A stretch of DNA of 64,000 bases from Pirellulaceae bacterium (GTDB lineage: Bacteria > Planctomycetota > Planctomycetia > Pirellulales > Pirellulaceae), in contig JAKVBZ010000003.1 of assembly GCA_022448645.1 (NCBI GenBank), positions 1 to 64,000 of the forward strand, in the 5' to 3' direction. Below the pieces are notes generated by a model that saw nothing but the letters and a program-made list of their open reading frames with translations, was not told where the DNA came from and made no database searches. Positions 37,401 through 46,460 of this stretch are shown here, piece by piece (positions within the stretch are counted from its first letter, which is position 1; every line of letters begins with the position of its first letter). The position numbers and the translations under genes are program-made.

Positions 37401-40400
37401 CACCTTGGGAAACACCGAATACCATTCGTCATCAGTCCCGTGCATGATCAACCGTCGCTGGCGAGCCGACAAACGCTGAAATGGTGTATCCAAATCGATT
37501 CCTGTTTGGCGTGCGACGGCTTCGAGCATCCAATGCGACACTTGTTTATCCAGCGACGGCCAAACGCGTAAGACTCCTTCCCGCAGACTCAGACTGGGGT
37601 CATTTAGCAAGGCAGCCGGATTGGCACCGACCTGGGTACCCAGTCCTTCACAATTGGGACACCAACCAAGCTGGCTATTGAAGGAAAAGTTGTGTGGCGA
37701 CAATCGTTCATAGCTTCGCCCACAACCCTCGCACGCTAGGTGCTGGCTATGCGATACGACTTTCCAGCGGTCTTCCTCGATATCATCGTCGACCCACGCC
37801 ACACGCATCACGCCGCGTCCCAAAGATAATGCGACTTCGATGCTTTCGGCGATGCGACCACGCGCCTCCAGTCGGACAATGATGCGATCGACTAAGACGT
37901 CGACTTCATGACGACGACGGCGATCAATGGGAGGCGGATTGTCAAGAGAATACGTTTTGCGGTCGATGCGAACGCGAACATAACCGGCTGTCCGCAATTC
38001 ATTCCATAAACTGTCATAGTCCTGTCCAGTATCGACGTCGACAGGAGCCATTAAGAAAAGTTTGGTGCCTTCTGGTTCAGACAGTACTTTGTCTACAACT
38101 TCATCAGTCGTTTGCGTGCCTATCGGAGTTTCACATTCAGGGCAAAAGGGCGTACCGAGTCGGGACATCAAAATACGCAAATAGTCGTAGATTTCTGTAA
38201 CGGTTCCTACGGTAGAGCGTGGAGTATGGCCCAGATTTCGTTGTTCGATGGCGATCGCGGGAGACAACCCGTCGATGTGTTCCAACCTGGGTTTTTGCAT
38301 TTGGGACACAAATTGTCGTGCGTAAGCGCTCAGGCTCTCCACGTATCGTCGTTGGCCTTCGGCGTAAATGGTGTCCATTGCCAAAGATGTCTTGCCAGAG
38401 CCACTGGGACCACAAAAGGTTGTCATACGATCACGTTCGATATTCACATCGACGTGCTTGAGATTGTGCTGCTGCGCGCCCCGGACAGTGATCTGTTGTT
38501 TGACATGGTTCGCTTTGGCCGAAGATCCGTTGGAACTTCCAGCACCGTTTTGTCTCACCAGGGCAAGGGCGGAACGGGACTCCATGTCACTCGTTTGACG
38601 TCGGAGCACTTCTGCTAATGCTATGGCCGTATGAGAAACGGTCTCGTTCTGCTGAGATCGATCCTGGGTGGGTGCTTTGGTAATCAGATCCTCTGGAGAC
38701 CCATTTGAGATGATTTGACCGCCTCCGGCACCTCCTTCAGGTCCCAGATCGATGAGCCAATCGGCCGTTTTGATGACGTCCAGGTTATGTTCGACGATGA
38801 CGACCGTGTTGCCGGCTGCCACGAAGCCGTGCAGGACATCAAGCAGCAGTTTGATATCCGCGAAGTGCAGCCCAGTCGTGGGTTCGTCCAACATGTAGAG
38901 CGTCTTTCCGGTGCTGCGTTTGACAAGTTCACGAGCCAATTTGATTCTTTGCGCTTCCCCACCAGATAAGGTCGGAGAAGGTTGCCCCAGTTTCAGGTAG
39001 TCCAAACCAACGTCTTGTAAGGTCTGCAGCTTCTGTTGGATCTTGGGGACGTTTTCGAAAAGTTCGAGCAGTTGTTGAATGTCCATTTCCAAAACGTCGG
39101 CGATCGATTTGCCCTTGAACTGCACTTGCAGCGTTTCTCGGTCGAAGCGATGTCCCTCGCATACCGGACACTCCACCCACACATCGGCCAGGAAGTCCAT
39201 TTCTAACCGTGTGGATCCATTACCTTCGCATGCCTCACAGCGCCCTGCCTTGACGTTGAAGCTGAACCGTCCCGGCTTGTAGCCTCGCCGTTTGGATTCG
39301 GGAAGCTGAGAAAACAGATTGCGAATCTCGTCAAACACCTTGATATACGTACCTGGGTTTGACCGTGGAGTTCGGCCAATGGGTGACTGATCAATGGCGA
39401 TCAGCTTATCGAGATGTTCTAACCCTTCGATCGCACGGTGCGCCCCTGGCTCACCTTTACCTCCATTTAAGTCTCGGCGCAGTGCTTCTCCCAAAATGTC
39501 GTTGATGAGAGAGCTCTTCCCAGATCCAGAGACACCGGTAATGCACACCAGCAGGCCGAGTGGAATGGCCGCGTCGACATCTTTCAGATTATTATGCTTG
39601 GCCCCCAGGATTTTGAGCCACTTTTCTCCGGGCTGACGTCGCTTTTGTGGTACATCAATCGCCAGCCGGCCGGACAAATATTTTCCCGTTACACTCTGTT
39701 TGGACTTTACCACTTTGGTCACCGGTCCCTCGGCCACCACGTACCCACCTCGAACTCCGGCGCCAGGCCCAAAATCAATCATATGGTCCGACGCCCACAT
39801 GGTGTCTTCATCGTGTTCTACGACGAGTACCGTGTTGCCCATGTCTCGCAGTTGCGCCAACGTCCCCAGGAGCCTGTGGTTGTCGCGTGGATGTAATCCA
39901 ATGGACGGTTCATCCAGAATGTATAAGACGCCAACTAAACCACAGCCGACTTGTCCGGCCAGGCGAATCCGTTGCGTTTCGCCACCAGACAATGTAGGTG
40001 CGGTTCGGGAGAGTGTGAGGTAATCCAGGCCGACGTTCATGAGGAATCCCAGTCGGCCTCGGATCTCTTTCAGCGCTTCGGCTGCAATGATAGTACGGGT
40101 GTCATCCAGGTCAAGTTCTTCGAAGAACCAAGCGGCATCGGCAATGGCCAATGAGCAGACCTCTGGCAAGGTTTTCCAATCGGCATCGACGAATTTCGGA
40201 TGCAGCGAACGAACTTTGACGGAACGAGCTTGTGGGTTTAACCTTTCACCATCACAGTCCGGGCAGATGATGGTGCTCATATAGTTTTCCATCTTCCGCA
40301 GGTGAGTGTTACTTTTGGCGTTACGGTACTTAGAGAGCAATTCAGGAATGATGCCCTCCCAGGTTCCACCATATTTCTGCGGACGTTCACCTCCACGCCA

Positions 40401-41624
40401 GGTGAACGTGATGTGGGTGTCTTCGGTTCCCCATAACCATTTTTCACGCAGTGAACGATCCAGTTCGTTCCACGGCGTCTCCAACATGGTTCCTTCTGGA
40501 AGACTCTGCAAACGTTCAACGGTATCGGCCACACCTTGGAAGATATGCCGCTTCCATCGGCCCAGGTCGGACCATTTCCCCACGGTTTCGATACAACCCT
40601 GTTTAAAATTCAAATCACCATTGGGGACCAGCAAATCAGGATCGAACGTAAACATTCGTCCTAGCCCGTCACACTCATAACACATCCCTTGGGGGCTATT
40701 GAAACTGAACATCTGCGGAGTTGGCGGGTCAAAGCTGATTCCGCAAGATGCACAGGCGTAGTCGGCTGATAGAACCATGTCGCCTGGCTGCCCGTAGGCC
40801 GTCCGCTTCCCACGTCCGCGCGGGGCTTTCCCTGAGGTTGGGTCTTCGTTTGGCGAAGCTGGCGATATTTTCGGTGCATCGTCGGAGATGTCTTCGGTGG
40901 CGGCAGATTCCACGGCTACGACCAAGCTGCCTTGGCCCAGTTTCAAGGCCAGTTCGACTGATTCTGCCACTCGTGGTCGCACATTTTTTTTGAGCTCCAG
41001 CCTGTCAATAATGACTTCAATGTCATGACGCATGCGCCGATCAAGCTGCAGGTCTTCGTTCAAAGACACCACATTGCCGTCGACTCGCGCGCGGACAAAA
41101 CCTTGCTTGAGCAGGTCAACGAACAAATCACGGTACTCACCCTTTTGCCCACGGATCAGAGGCGCCAGAATGAGCAATCGAGTTTGACGAGGCAATTGTA
41201 GGACGCGTTCGATGATCTCGTCACGAGTTTGTGCGGTGATGGCTTTTCCACACGTAGGACAGAAGCCCGTGCCGACTCGCGAGAAAAGGACCCGTAGATA
41301 GTCGTAGATTTCTGTAATCGTGCCGACAGTCGATCGAGGATTGTTGCCGGCAGTTTTTTGAGAGATAGAAATGGAAGGACTCAACCCACCGATGAAGTCA
41401 ACATCAGGTTTGGGCATTTGTCCCAGGAATTGCCTCGCAAAACTGGATAGACTTTCGACATAGCGACGTTGCCCTTCGGCATATAGCGTGTCGAACGCCA
41501 AGCTACTCTTACCGGAACCACTGACACCTGTCATGCAAACAAGTTGGTTCCTGGGGAGCACCAAGTCAACATCGCGTAGATTGTGTTCGCGGGCACCTTT
41601 GACGACGATATCCGAGGAAGCCAT
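34413..41624 (-). CDS. uvrA: Tandem-fused UvrA excinuclease subunit with C-terminal extension
   Basis: This 2403-residue protein holds two complete UvrA sequences in one chain, about residues 1-1000 and 1045-2070, plus a ~310-residue C-terminal extension. UvrA recognises bulky DNA damage and loads UvrB; it normally works as a dimer of ~950-residue subunits. Each half has both ATPase modules: Walker A GVSGSGKSS at 33-41 and near 695, GPSGSGKTS near 1073, GVSGSGKSS near 1738; four LSGGE signatures; four LDEP Walker B motifs (PSIGLHPRD, PTTGLHFAD, PTIGLHPRD, PTTGLHFDD). The zinc-finger cysteine pairs are present in both (e.g. CEACEGNG...CPVCEGH and CDLCDGNG...CDTCHGR). Low-complexity linkers separate the parts (~1000-1045 and a Lys/Ser-rich one near 1660-1700). 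The extension contains two divergent copies of one unit starting MPWEIDGRRWH (2096) and MPWKKLGQRWH (2265). It ends the ribD-led operon. Confidence 0.95.
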   Translation of the reverse strand: MASSDIVVKGAREHNLRDVDLVLPRNQLVCMTGVSGSGKSSLAFDTLYAEGQRRYVESLSSFARQFLGQMPKPDVDFIGGLSPSISISQKTAGNNPRSTVGTITEIYDYLRVLFSRVGTGFCPTCGKAITAQTRDEIIERVLQLPRQTRLLILAPLIRGQKGEYRDLFVDLLKQGFVRARVDGNVVSLNEDLQLDRRMRHDIEVIIDRLELKKNVRPRVAESVELALKLGQGSLVVAVESAATEDISDDAPKISPASPNEDPTSGKAPRGRGKRTAYGQPGDMVLSADYACASCGISFDPPTPQMFSFNSPQGMCYECDGLGRMFTFDPDLLVPNGDLNFKQGCIETVGKWSDLGRWKRHIFQGVADTVERLQSLPEGTMLETPWNELDRSLREKWLWGTEDTHITFTWRGGERPQKYGGTWEGIIPELLSKYRNAKSNTHLRKMENYMSTIICPDCDGERLNPQARSVKVRSLHPKFVDADWKTLPEVCSLAIADAAWFFEELDLDDTRTIIAAEALKEIRGRLGFLMNVGLDYLTLSRTAPTLSGGETQRIRLAGQVGCGLVGVLYILDEPSIGLHPRDNHRLLGTLAQLRDMGNTVLVVEHDEDTMWASDHMIDFGPGAGVRGGYVVAEGPVTKVVKSKQSVTGKYLSGRLAIDVPQKRRQPGEKWLKILGAKHNNLKDVDAAIPLGLLVCITGVSGSGKSSLINDILGEALRRDLNGGKGEPGAHRAIEGLEHLDKLIAIDQSPIGRTPRSNPGTYIKVFDEIRNLFSQLPESKRRGYKPGRFSFNVKAGRCEACEGNGSTRLEMDFLADVWVECPVCEGHRFDRETLQVQFKGKSIADVLEMDIQQLLELFENVPKIQQKLQTLQDVGLDYLKLGQPSPTLSGGEAQRIKLARELVKRSTGKTLYMLDEPTTGLHFADIKLLLDVLHGFVAAGNTVVIVEHNLDVIKTADWLIDLGPEGGAGGGQIISNGSPEDLITKAPTQDRSQQNETVSHTAIALAEVLRRQTSDMESRSALALVRQNGAGSSNGSSAKANHVKQQITVRGAQQHNLKHVDVNIERDRMTTFCGPSGSGKTSLAMDTIYAEGQRRYVESLSAYARQFVSQMQKPRLEHIDGLSPAIAIEQRNLGHTPRSTVGTVTEIYDYLRILMSRLGTPFCPECETPIGTQTTDEVVDKVLSEPEGTKLFLMAPVDVDTGQDYDSLWNELRTAGYVRVRIDRKTYSLDNPPPIDRRRRHEVDVLVDRIIVRLEARGRIAESIEVALSLGRGVMRVAWVDDDIEEDRWKVVSHSQHLACEGCGRSYERLSPHNFSFNSQLGWCPNCEGLGTQVGANPAALLNDPSLSLREGVLRVWPSLDKQVSHWMLEAVARQTGIDLDTPFQRLSARQRRLIMHGTDDEWYSVFPKVKQGNTKKQRSSAKQKTTPSTSQRPSFRFQFKGLYPALDEAARVSPSLRTRLNHLVDEVDCTTCDGSRLRDDAAAMQFRELTIGQYCHLPLGELQKAIRGWKLSARERKIAGEIVREVKNRLEFLCDVGLNYITLGRPAASLSGGEFQRIRLASQLGSGLCGVLYVLDEPTIGLHPRDNHRLLSALHKLRDLGNTLVVVEHDREVLRESDAVCDFGPGAGVHGGHIVAQGTPEQLGKRRASVTGPYLSGKKAIPVPTNRRMPSQTQSQNGAKRKTKRAKTKMSSSTFSRNTRSTSSTNILEPDWLEIVGARQNNLRNVHVRIPLGTLTAVTGVSGSGKSSLIDDVIYNSLARKLHRANTNPGLHDEIRGSEHINKVIQVDQQALGNSPSSNPATYTGVFDSIRQLFSQLPESKLRGYTARRFSFNVAGGRCDLCDGNGQICIEMHFLPDVWVECDTCHGRRYNHETLAVRYRGQSIFDVLNMPCGEALKLFENIPKIRRVLQTLCDVGLDYLSLGQAAPTLSGGEAQRVKLSAELSRPDTGRTLYLLDEPTTGLHFDDLQKLLEVMHRLVDLGNTVIVVEHNLDVIKSADWIIDMGPEAGEYGGHVVATGTPEDLVAHAARVSPRTIRRKTSAKSSKRSVAFPSLTGVVLADVLQAGPHEERKSYDAAQTTAERKGDMEITEVGDEQKMPWEIDGRRWHTQNRVGRDGQTCRWEGRILDQVVERIHELGEFSATDWNSRGVVEISAPKKTDGWFFHALTGESWLLKLKFRVPKKTFRRDELQADLKLKSLNELEDLPVYGNEPRVQCKNLRGPWQEVQVRAHSWEEMDTPSFWTFLEKSVEGFRRWTERAAEKPEDVMPWKKLGQRWHWSRKGFPPGKRVQWDLDVLEQLCEMLHEIAPEGQFLWGNQQVVHLLVKGQRDPWASVFTKRLASVDLALNGPKGQHALGKIAELGRSPKLDTSPSDRDVVKLQFKTVEDLHHQTLSQFLAEHLSGIQA

Positions 41625-41707
41625 AAGTATTCAGATCATCTCTACGTGGTGACTGAGCAAAGCCTGACATTGTATGACAGATCGGCACGGAATTACAGGT
41701 CCAACGG

Positions 41708-42823
41708 TCACGTCATGTGTTCCCGCGTAAGCCGTCCGTGCACGTAGATATCGTCATCGCAACGCTCGACGTTCATTCTGGTGAAACGCCGAGCCAGTTC
41801 GATGGATTCCAGGCCCCTTCCTTGCAATGGCCCTGGAGCCTCAGCACCACCCACCAATTTGGGGGCTACGAAAACATGGACTTCGTCGATGAAATCCTGG
41901 TCAAACAACGAGCCTATCAAATGCCCACCTCCTTCGACCATCAGATTGGTGATCCGACGTTGGCCTAATTCTTCCATCAACTGCGACAGACGAGCCTCAT
42001 GACTTTCCCCAGCCAGGCGCAGGACTTCGCAACCGGCATCCTGCAAACGAACGCAGTTGTCCTGAGGTGCGTGAGGCCCCACTGCAACGCACACGGGAAC
42101 TGATTCCGCAGTCCGTACCAGTTGGGAGTCAAGGTCTAGAGATGCTAGAGAATCCATGACGATGCGGAGCGCGGTCCGAGTTCCTGGAGGTCGCGCCGTC
42201 AGCAACGGATCATCGTGCTCGACCGTACCTCGTCCCACTAGGATGGCATCACAACGACCTCGTAAAGCATGAACCATAGCGCGTGATGCTTCTCCGGAGA
42301 TCCACTGGCTAGTTCCCGTTCGGCTGGCAATGCGTCCGTCCAAGGTCATCGCCCACTTAGCAATCACCCATGGGTGACCGATGGAAATAAGTTTTTCGAA
42401 CGGAGCTAATACGTCAGCAGCTTCCTCCGCCAATAATCCCACTTCGACCTGTAAACCAGCAGATTTTAACTGGTCGATTCCTTGACCTGCCACTTGGGGA
42501 AAGGGGTCGTACCTGGCAATGACAACACGTTGAATGCCGGCTGCTAGGATCTGGTCGCAACAAGGAGGTGTTTTGCCCTGGTGGCAACATGGCTCCAGGG
42601 TAACGTACATGGTTTTACCGGATACGTCATCTGTTGCCCGCCGTAGGGCTTCCACTTCAGCATGCGGGCCACCGAAATGCTGGTGCCAACCTTCGGCCAA
42701 AACGTGTTCGTTCTCCGCGATGACACAGCCGACCATGGGGTTAGGTTCGACATGCCCCTCGCCCTGTTTGGACAACTCCAGGGCACGCTGCATGTGCAAC
42801 CGATCCGCTTCGGAAAAAGTCAT
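41708..42823 (-). CDS. ribD: Bifunctional riboflavin biosynthesis deaminase/reductase RibD
   Basis: RibD carries out two consecutive steps of riboflavin synthesis: deamination of 2,5-diamino-6-ribosylamino-pyrimidinone phosphate, then NADPH reduction of the ribose side chain. The 371-residue length is normal. Deaminase domain: EPNPMVGCVIAE, zinc ligand His and catalytic Glu in PHAEVEAL, and the second zinc motif EPCCHQGKTPPC. Reductase domain: PWVIAKWAMTLDGRIA, SQWISGEASR, DAILVGRGTVEHDDPLLTAR, VEGGGHLIGSL. Start ATG 42823 lies 37 bases after the SEC-C/TPR gene and 83 bases before uvrA, so the three are probably one unit. No room exists for an FMN riboswitch directly upstream. Confidence 0.95.
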   Translation of the reverse strand: MTFSEADRLHMQRALELSKQGEGHVEPNPMVGCVIAENEHVLAEGWHQHFGGPHAEVEALRRATDDVSGKTMYVTLEPCCHQGKTPPCCDQILAAGIQRVVIARYDPFPQVAGQGIDQLKSAGLQVEVGLLAEEAADVLAPFEKLISIGHPWVIAKWAMTLDGRIASRTGTSQWISGEASRAMVHALRGRCDAILVGRGTVEHDDPLLTARPPGTRTALRIVMDSLASLDLDSQLVRTAESVPVCVAVGPHAPQDNCVRLQDAGCEVLRLAGESHEARLSQLMEELGQRRITNLMVEGGGHLIGSLFDQDFIDEVHVFVAPKLVGGAEAPGPLQGRGLESIELARRFTRMNVERCDDDIYVHGRLTREHMT

Positions 42824-42860
42824 ATGCCGCCTCGTGAGACGAGAACTGGCTGTCGCTCAG

Positions 42861-44996
42861 CTAGTCATTACCGGGTAGCCAGAGCCCCGGTTCGTCACCT
42901 TCCGAAGTAGATTTATCGGAATCAGGAGTCCAAATACCGGTCGACTCCGATTCTGGCGGAACCGTTTCGGGTACTGGCTGGTCGCTTCCAGCCGGTTGGT
43001 CAGGCGGTCCAAACTGAACTCCCAGTCGTGACAGAGTCTGTTGAAGTTGTTCAGCAATTCCCGGCTGATCCAGATACCGTAGTCGGAGTTCGTTAAGGAC
43101 TTCCATGAATTTGTTCACTTCGTGCCGCTGCATTAGATGCTGGAGTTCGGCAATCATGAATACCGCCGGCGAATCGCCTAGCTCGACAGCTGCTTTTTTA
43201 GCGAGGTCAATGTATTCCAGAGCTTCTCCCGAAAAGGATGCACTGCGAGCTAACAGGCCATATAGGATCGGTTCTGGAAAATTCGGTCGCATGCTTTCTC
43301 GTGCAAGTGACTCTTTCGCTAGTAGCTGTAGCGACCTTGCTTCGACATACAAGCTTGACCTTCGTAATGCTTGCTCTAATTGTTCATCGGACAGTTTGAC
43401 AGTATCCAAATGCTGTAACTTCCATGCGGGGAGCGTATTGAGATCGTTTTTCCAGGGATCGATCGGCTCAGGTCGCGGCAGTCCCAGTTTGGCGCGTAAT
43501 CCATCCAGATTCACACCATGCACATGTACTTCGCGTGAGAACTCCAGACGCATGAGTGTCGCCAGAAGCGAACGACGCAAGGCTGGGTTTTTGGTTGCTT
43601 CGGCCGGGGTATTCCCCTCTAACACACGAAAAGGTGTCTGTGGCCAAACTTCGAGAGTTTTTTGGGTAAAGTATCGTTTGCGCAGATTTTCGATGTCGTC
43701 GGCTGGTCCATCCATGGGAAAACGGGGTCTGGCGGAACGCAAAAATACCGATGATTCGACCGAAACCTCTTTAGTCTCTTTTGATTGTTCTGCTCCTAAC
43801 CGATCTTCGAAGTACTGTTTGATCCATGATTCGCCTTCCTCAGAGTCCCCTGAGGAGTAATAGGATAACTCTGCTCGCGCTTCACGATCGGTCTGTTTTC
43901 CATAAACGAGGATACCTCCCAAAACGCTAGGCACATCGTCCAGCTTTAAATCAACGACTGATTTGACCATCGGTTTGTCCAATAGATCAAATGCCGCTTT
44001 GGGAGGCGGCTCATCTTCGCTACCTGATTGATCGATGTTCAACTGCACTGCGCATTTATCACTCAATAGAAATTCCATCAACGCCTCGACATCGGGAATT
44101 TCGCAGCGAACGTTTAAGATGCTGACTGTGTCGGATTGGGAGTCATCCAGAAGCTGGGCAACGACTTCTGCTTCCACAGCCATATCCAGGGAAACGTGCT
44201 TGAGACTGGCCAATTGCCGAAAAGCTTTAGAGGCTTCTGCATTTTGTCCCAACCAACTTCTCAGACTAGCCAATTGCGCCCACAACCAAGGTTCTTTAGG
44301 GAAACGATTGATCAGGCCTTCCAATTCGTCGGCTGAGGCAGCCCATATACCGATGGGTGTACTTCCTAAGATCTTCTCTGCCTGGTCCAGCCACGGAGCA
44401 CTTTCAGGACGTTCTGGCAAAGGAAACGATGCACGCAAAAAGACGGGCACCTGCGGACTTGATAACAAATCGTTCAACATGGCCGAAACCATCGGCTGGT
44501 CCTCATCTTTGGCGAATGCCATTAGCAACATGAGATGAGCTCGAGCGGCAATTGGTTTATCTTCGACCAACAGTCGGGTTACCACTGCTTCCAAAGTACC
44601 CAGCAGATCCGATGGTACTTTGCCATTGCAAATCTGGAGAGACTGCTGAAGAGCAGCCACACCGTCATTTTCCGCGTCCTCCATAGCTTGCAGCAGTGCG
44701 ATTTGGCAGAAGGCCAATGGATTGTCGGGATACTTCTCGGCGAATCGTTCTGCCGTTTTTCGAGCTTTTTCGTTTTCGCCAAGCTCAATTTCCAAACGAG
44801 ATTTCACCGACAAGAACGCCGCACGGTCTTTCCCGGCAGCGATCAGTTTATCGACCTCAGTCAGACACGCCTGTCGCTGATCACCTTCGAACATCCGAAC
44901 TATTTTTCCCAGTTCGGTTGCTAAATCGGAACAACAACAAAATTTGATTTTTTTGCCACTTCCGCAAGGGCAAAACGAATAGGAATCGATAGACAT
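42861..44996 (-). CDS. SEC-C zinc motif protein with TPR-like repeats
   Basis: This is a 711-residue cytoplasmic protein. The extreme N-terminus is a SEC-C-type zinc motif, CPCGSGKKIKFCC at residues 9-21, the metal-binding element known from the end of SecA and from many stand-alone proteins. The rest is helical: residues ~35-280 hold TPR-like units (GENEKARKTAERFAEKYPDNPLAFCQIALLQ, AHLMLLMAFAKDEDQPMVSAML, LWAQLASLRSWLGQNAEASKAFRQLASL), then a mixed domain with ETEVSVESSVFLRSARPRFP-like segments, and later more helical repeats (ALEYIDLAKKAAVELGDSPAVFMIAELQ). The C-terminal 70 residues are Pro/Ser/Glu-rich and disordered. No enzyme motif. The role is unknown; zinc binding is near certain. First gene of the ribD-uvrA unit. 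Confidence 0.82.
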   Translation of the reverse strand: MSIDSYSFCPCGSGKKIKFCCCSDLATELGKIVRMFEGDQRQACLTEVDKLIAAGKDRAAFLSVKSRLEIELGENEKARKTAERFAEKYPDNPLAFCQIALLQAMEDAENDGVAALQQSLQICNGKVPSDLLGTLEAVVTRLLVEDKPIAARAHLMLLMAFAKDEDQPMVSAMLNDLLSSPQVPVFLRASFPLPERPESAPWLDQAEKILGSTPIGIWAASADELEGLINRFPKEPWLWAQLASLRSWLGQNAEASKAFRQLASLKHVSLDMAVEAEVVAQLLDDSQSDTVSILNVRCEIPDVEALMEFLLSDKCAVQLNIDQSGSEDEPPPKAAFDLLDKPMVKSVVDLKLDDVPSVLGGILVYGKQTDREARAELSYYSSGDSEEGESWIKQYFEDRLGAEQSKETKEVSVESSVFLRSARPRFPMDGPADDIENLRKRYFTQKTLEVWPQTPFRVLEGNTPAEATKNPALRRSLLATLMRLEFSREVHVHGVNLDGLRAKLGLPRPEPIDPWKNDLNTLPAWKLQHLDTVKLSDEQLEQALRRSSLYVEARSLQLLAKESLARESMRPNFPEPILYGLLARSASFSGEALEYIDLAKKAAVELGDSPAVFMIAELQHLMQRHEVNKFMEVLNELRLRYLDQPGIAEQLQQTLSRLGVQFGPPDQPAGSDQPVPETVPPESESTGIWTPDSDKSTSEGDEPGLWLPGND

Positions 44997-45221
44997 GACG
45001 CTGGCGTCCTTGGTCCGGTGTCCGATGTAGTGAAACCAGCCTGTAGGTTGGCTGACCGAAACAAAGTATCGTTTGTTACGGGAGGTCCCATCCTACCAAA
45101 GTGACCTACAACTGCAAGCTCCGAACGGTTAGGGACATAGCTTCGTGTGGCCAGTTTTATGTAGGAGAAAGCCATCCGCGAAGAAAAGCATCCATGAGCG
45201 AATGCGATGTAGGGAGTGGGG

Positions 45222-46439
45222 TCAGTGAACGAATGCTGGAGTCGTGTTAGCGTTTAACTCATCGAGCATCGCTTGGACGCGGTCGGCACATTCCTGGGTC
45301 AGTCGAACACAATCAGCCGAAGTGTTTTCGTTGGAGGGAACGCGAATTGGTTCGCCAAACGAAACGATCACACGGCGACGACCATGAACCGTGGGAACCT
45401 CTGTTTCGAAGATGTCTTCTTCTAGTTTATCGATCGTTTCCGCAACCCGCTCGATAGTGGGCCGTTGACGAAGATAGTGATTCGGATAGCTGTACAGCTG
45501 CACGACAAAAAAAAGATCGTCTAAATCCCGATCCATGGACTGCCGACGACGAACATCGATCTCAAAACGCTGCCGTTCAATGATGTAGTGGCGCAAACGT
45601 TGCACTTGATCCAGGATATCGCCAGGTCGGGAGCTAGTTGTCGTGACATGAGCATAGTGCCGTTCCAGGCGAGACAAAATCGCTTCGCTCAACCGTGCCA
45701 TCCGATTCCTGATGCTTCCGGATCGCTGGTGTCCCAGATAGTATTCCTCTTTCATAGACAAAAGCACCTCACCAAGCCGATACACACGGTCGATTAAGGG
45801 CAAGCTGGTGGGTGATGCAACATCGAAACGCGCTTCACAACGGTCCAGCATTGTCAACAAACTTTGCGTCGGATCGTCGACATACCAAAACTTGATGGCA
45901 CAAGGAACCATGAGGATGGGGCGGACGTTTCGTCGAGCTGCGGTGCGGGCCATTGCGGCCGCTCCCGATCGAAACGGTGTCAGCCGATCATTGACATGAT
46001 AGACTTCACCCTCAGGAAAGATCACCAAGGGATGTGGCTCGTGGCACAACACTCGCACGGATTCCCGGAACGCGTCCCGATCTGTCGATTCACGATCGAT
46101 ACTGTAGCATCCAATACGTGGCATGAGCCAGCGATGGAAGCGATTGCTCATGGCAAAGACTTGCCACGCAGTGAGAAAATAAAGTGGTTGTTGTACTCGG
46201 TCGGCTACTGCGTAGAGTGCTGCCCAATCGTAATGGGCAGCATGATTCGCTGTGATCATGACACCACAACCGTCTTGCACTGCCGAAGTAAGGTGGTCTA
46301 GCCCAAGTGACTCGATGCTGACCAATTGTTGCGACCGGCGCAACGTGCGATCTCGCAGCCGACGAGACCATTGCACCACGTGCGGCTTTAGTTTGGGGCT
46401 CCATCGACGGTAAGGAACCGTGTAAGGTTGACGATTCAT
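45222..46439 (-). CDS. PlsC-type acyltransferase family protein
   Basis: This is a 405-residue protein with an N-terminal glycerophospholipid acyltransferase domain. The catalytic motif I is NHAAHYDW (HX4D), motif III-like IFPEGEVYHVNDRLTPFRSGAAAMA contains the EG acceptor-binding site, and a later VPCAIKFWY marks motif IV. The C-terminal ~200 residues are an extra helical, Arg-rich segment (LRHYIIERQRFEIDVRRRQS) followed by a short beta block (RRRVIVSFGEPIRVP) that again resembles acyltransferase ends. There is no clear transmembrane helix, so a peripheral membrane protein is likely. Start ATG 46439 (GTG 46442 alternative) lies 21 bases after transaldolase. The lipid substrate is unknown. 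Confidence 0.82.
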   Translation of the reverse strand: MNRQPYTVPYRRWSPKLKPHVVQWSRRLRDRTLRRSQQLVSIESLGLDHLTSAVQDGCGVMITANHAAHYDWAALYAVADRVQQPLYFLTAWQVFAMSNRFHRWLMPRIGCYSIDRESTDRDAFRESVRVLCHEPHPLVIFPEGEVYHVNDRLTPFRSGAAAMARTAARRNVRPILMVPCAIKFWYVDDPTQSLLTMLDRCEARFDVASPTSLPLIDRVYRLGEVLLSMKEEYYLGHQRSGSIRNRMARLSEAILSRLERHYAHVTTTSSRPGDILDQVQRLRHYIIERQRFEIDVRRRQSMDRDLDDLFFVVQLYSYPNHYLRQRPTIERVAETIDKLEEDIFETEVPTVHGRRRVIVSFGEPIRVPSNENTSADCVRLTQECADRVQAMLDELNANTTPAFVH

Positions 46440-46460
46440 CACTGTGGCCCTGGGCGGCTC

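Noticed and set aside
42824..42860. FMN riboswitch before ribD
   Set aside because: Only 37 bases separate ribD from the upstream gene, too short for the aptamer.
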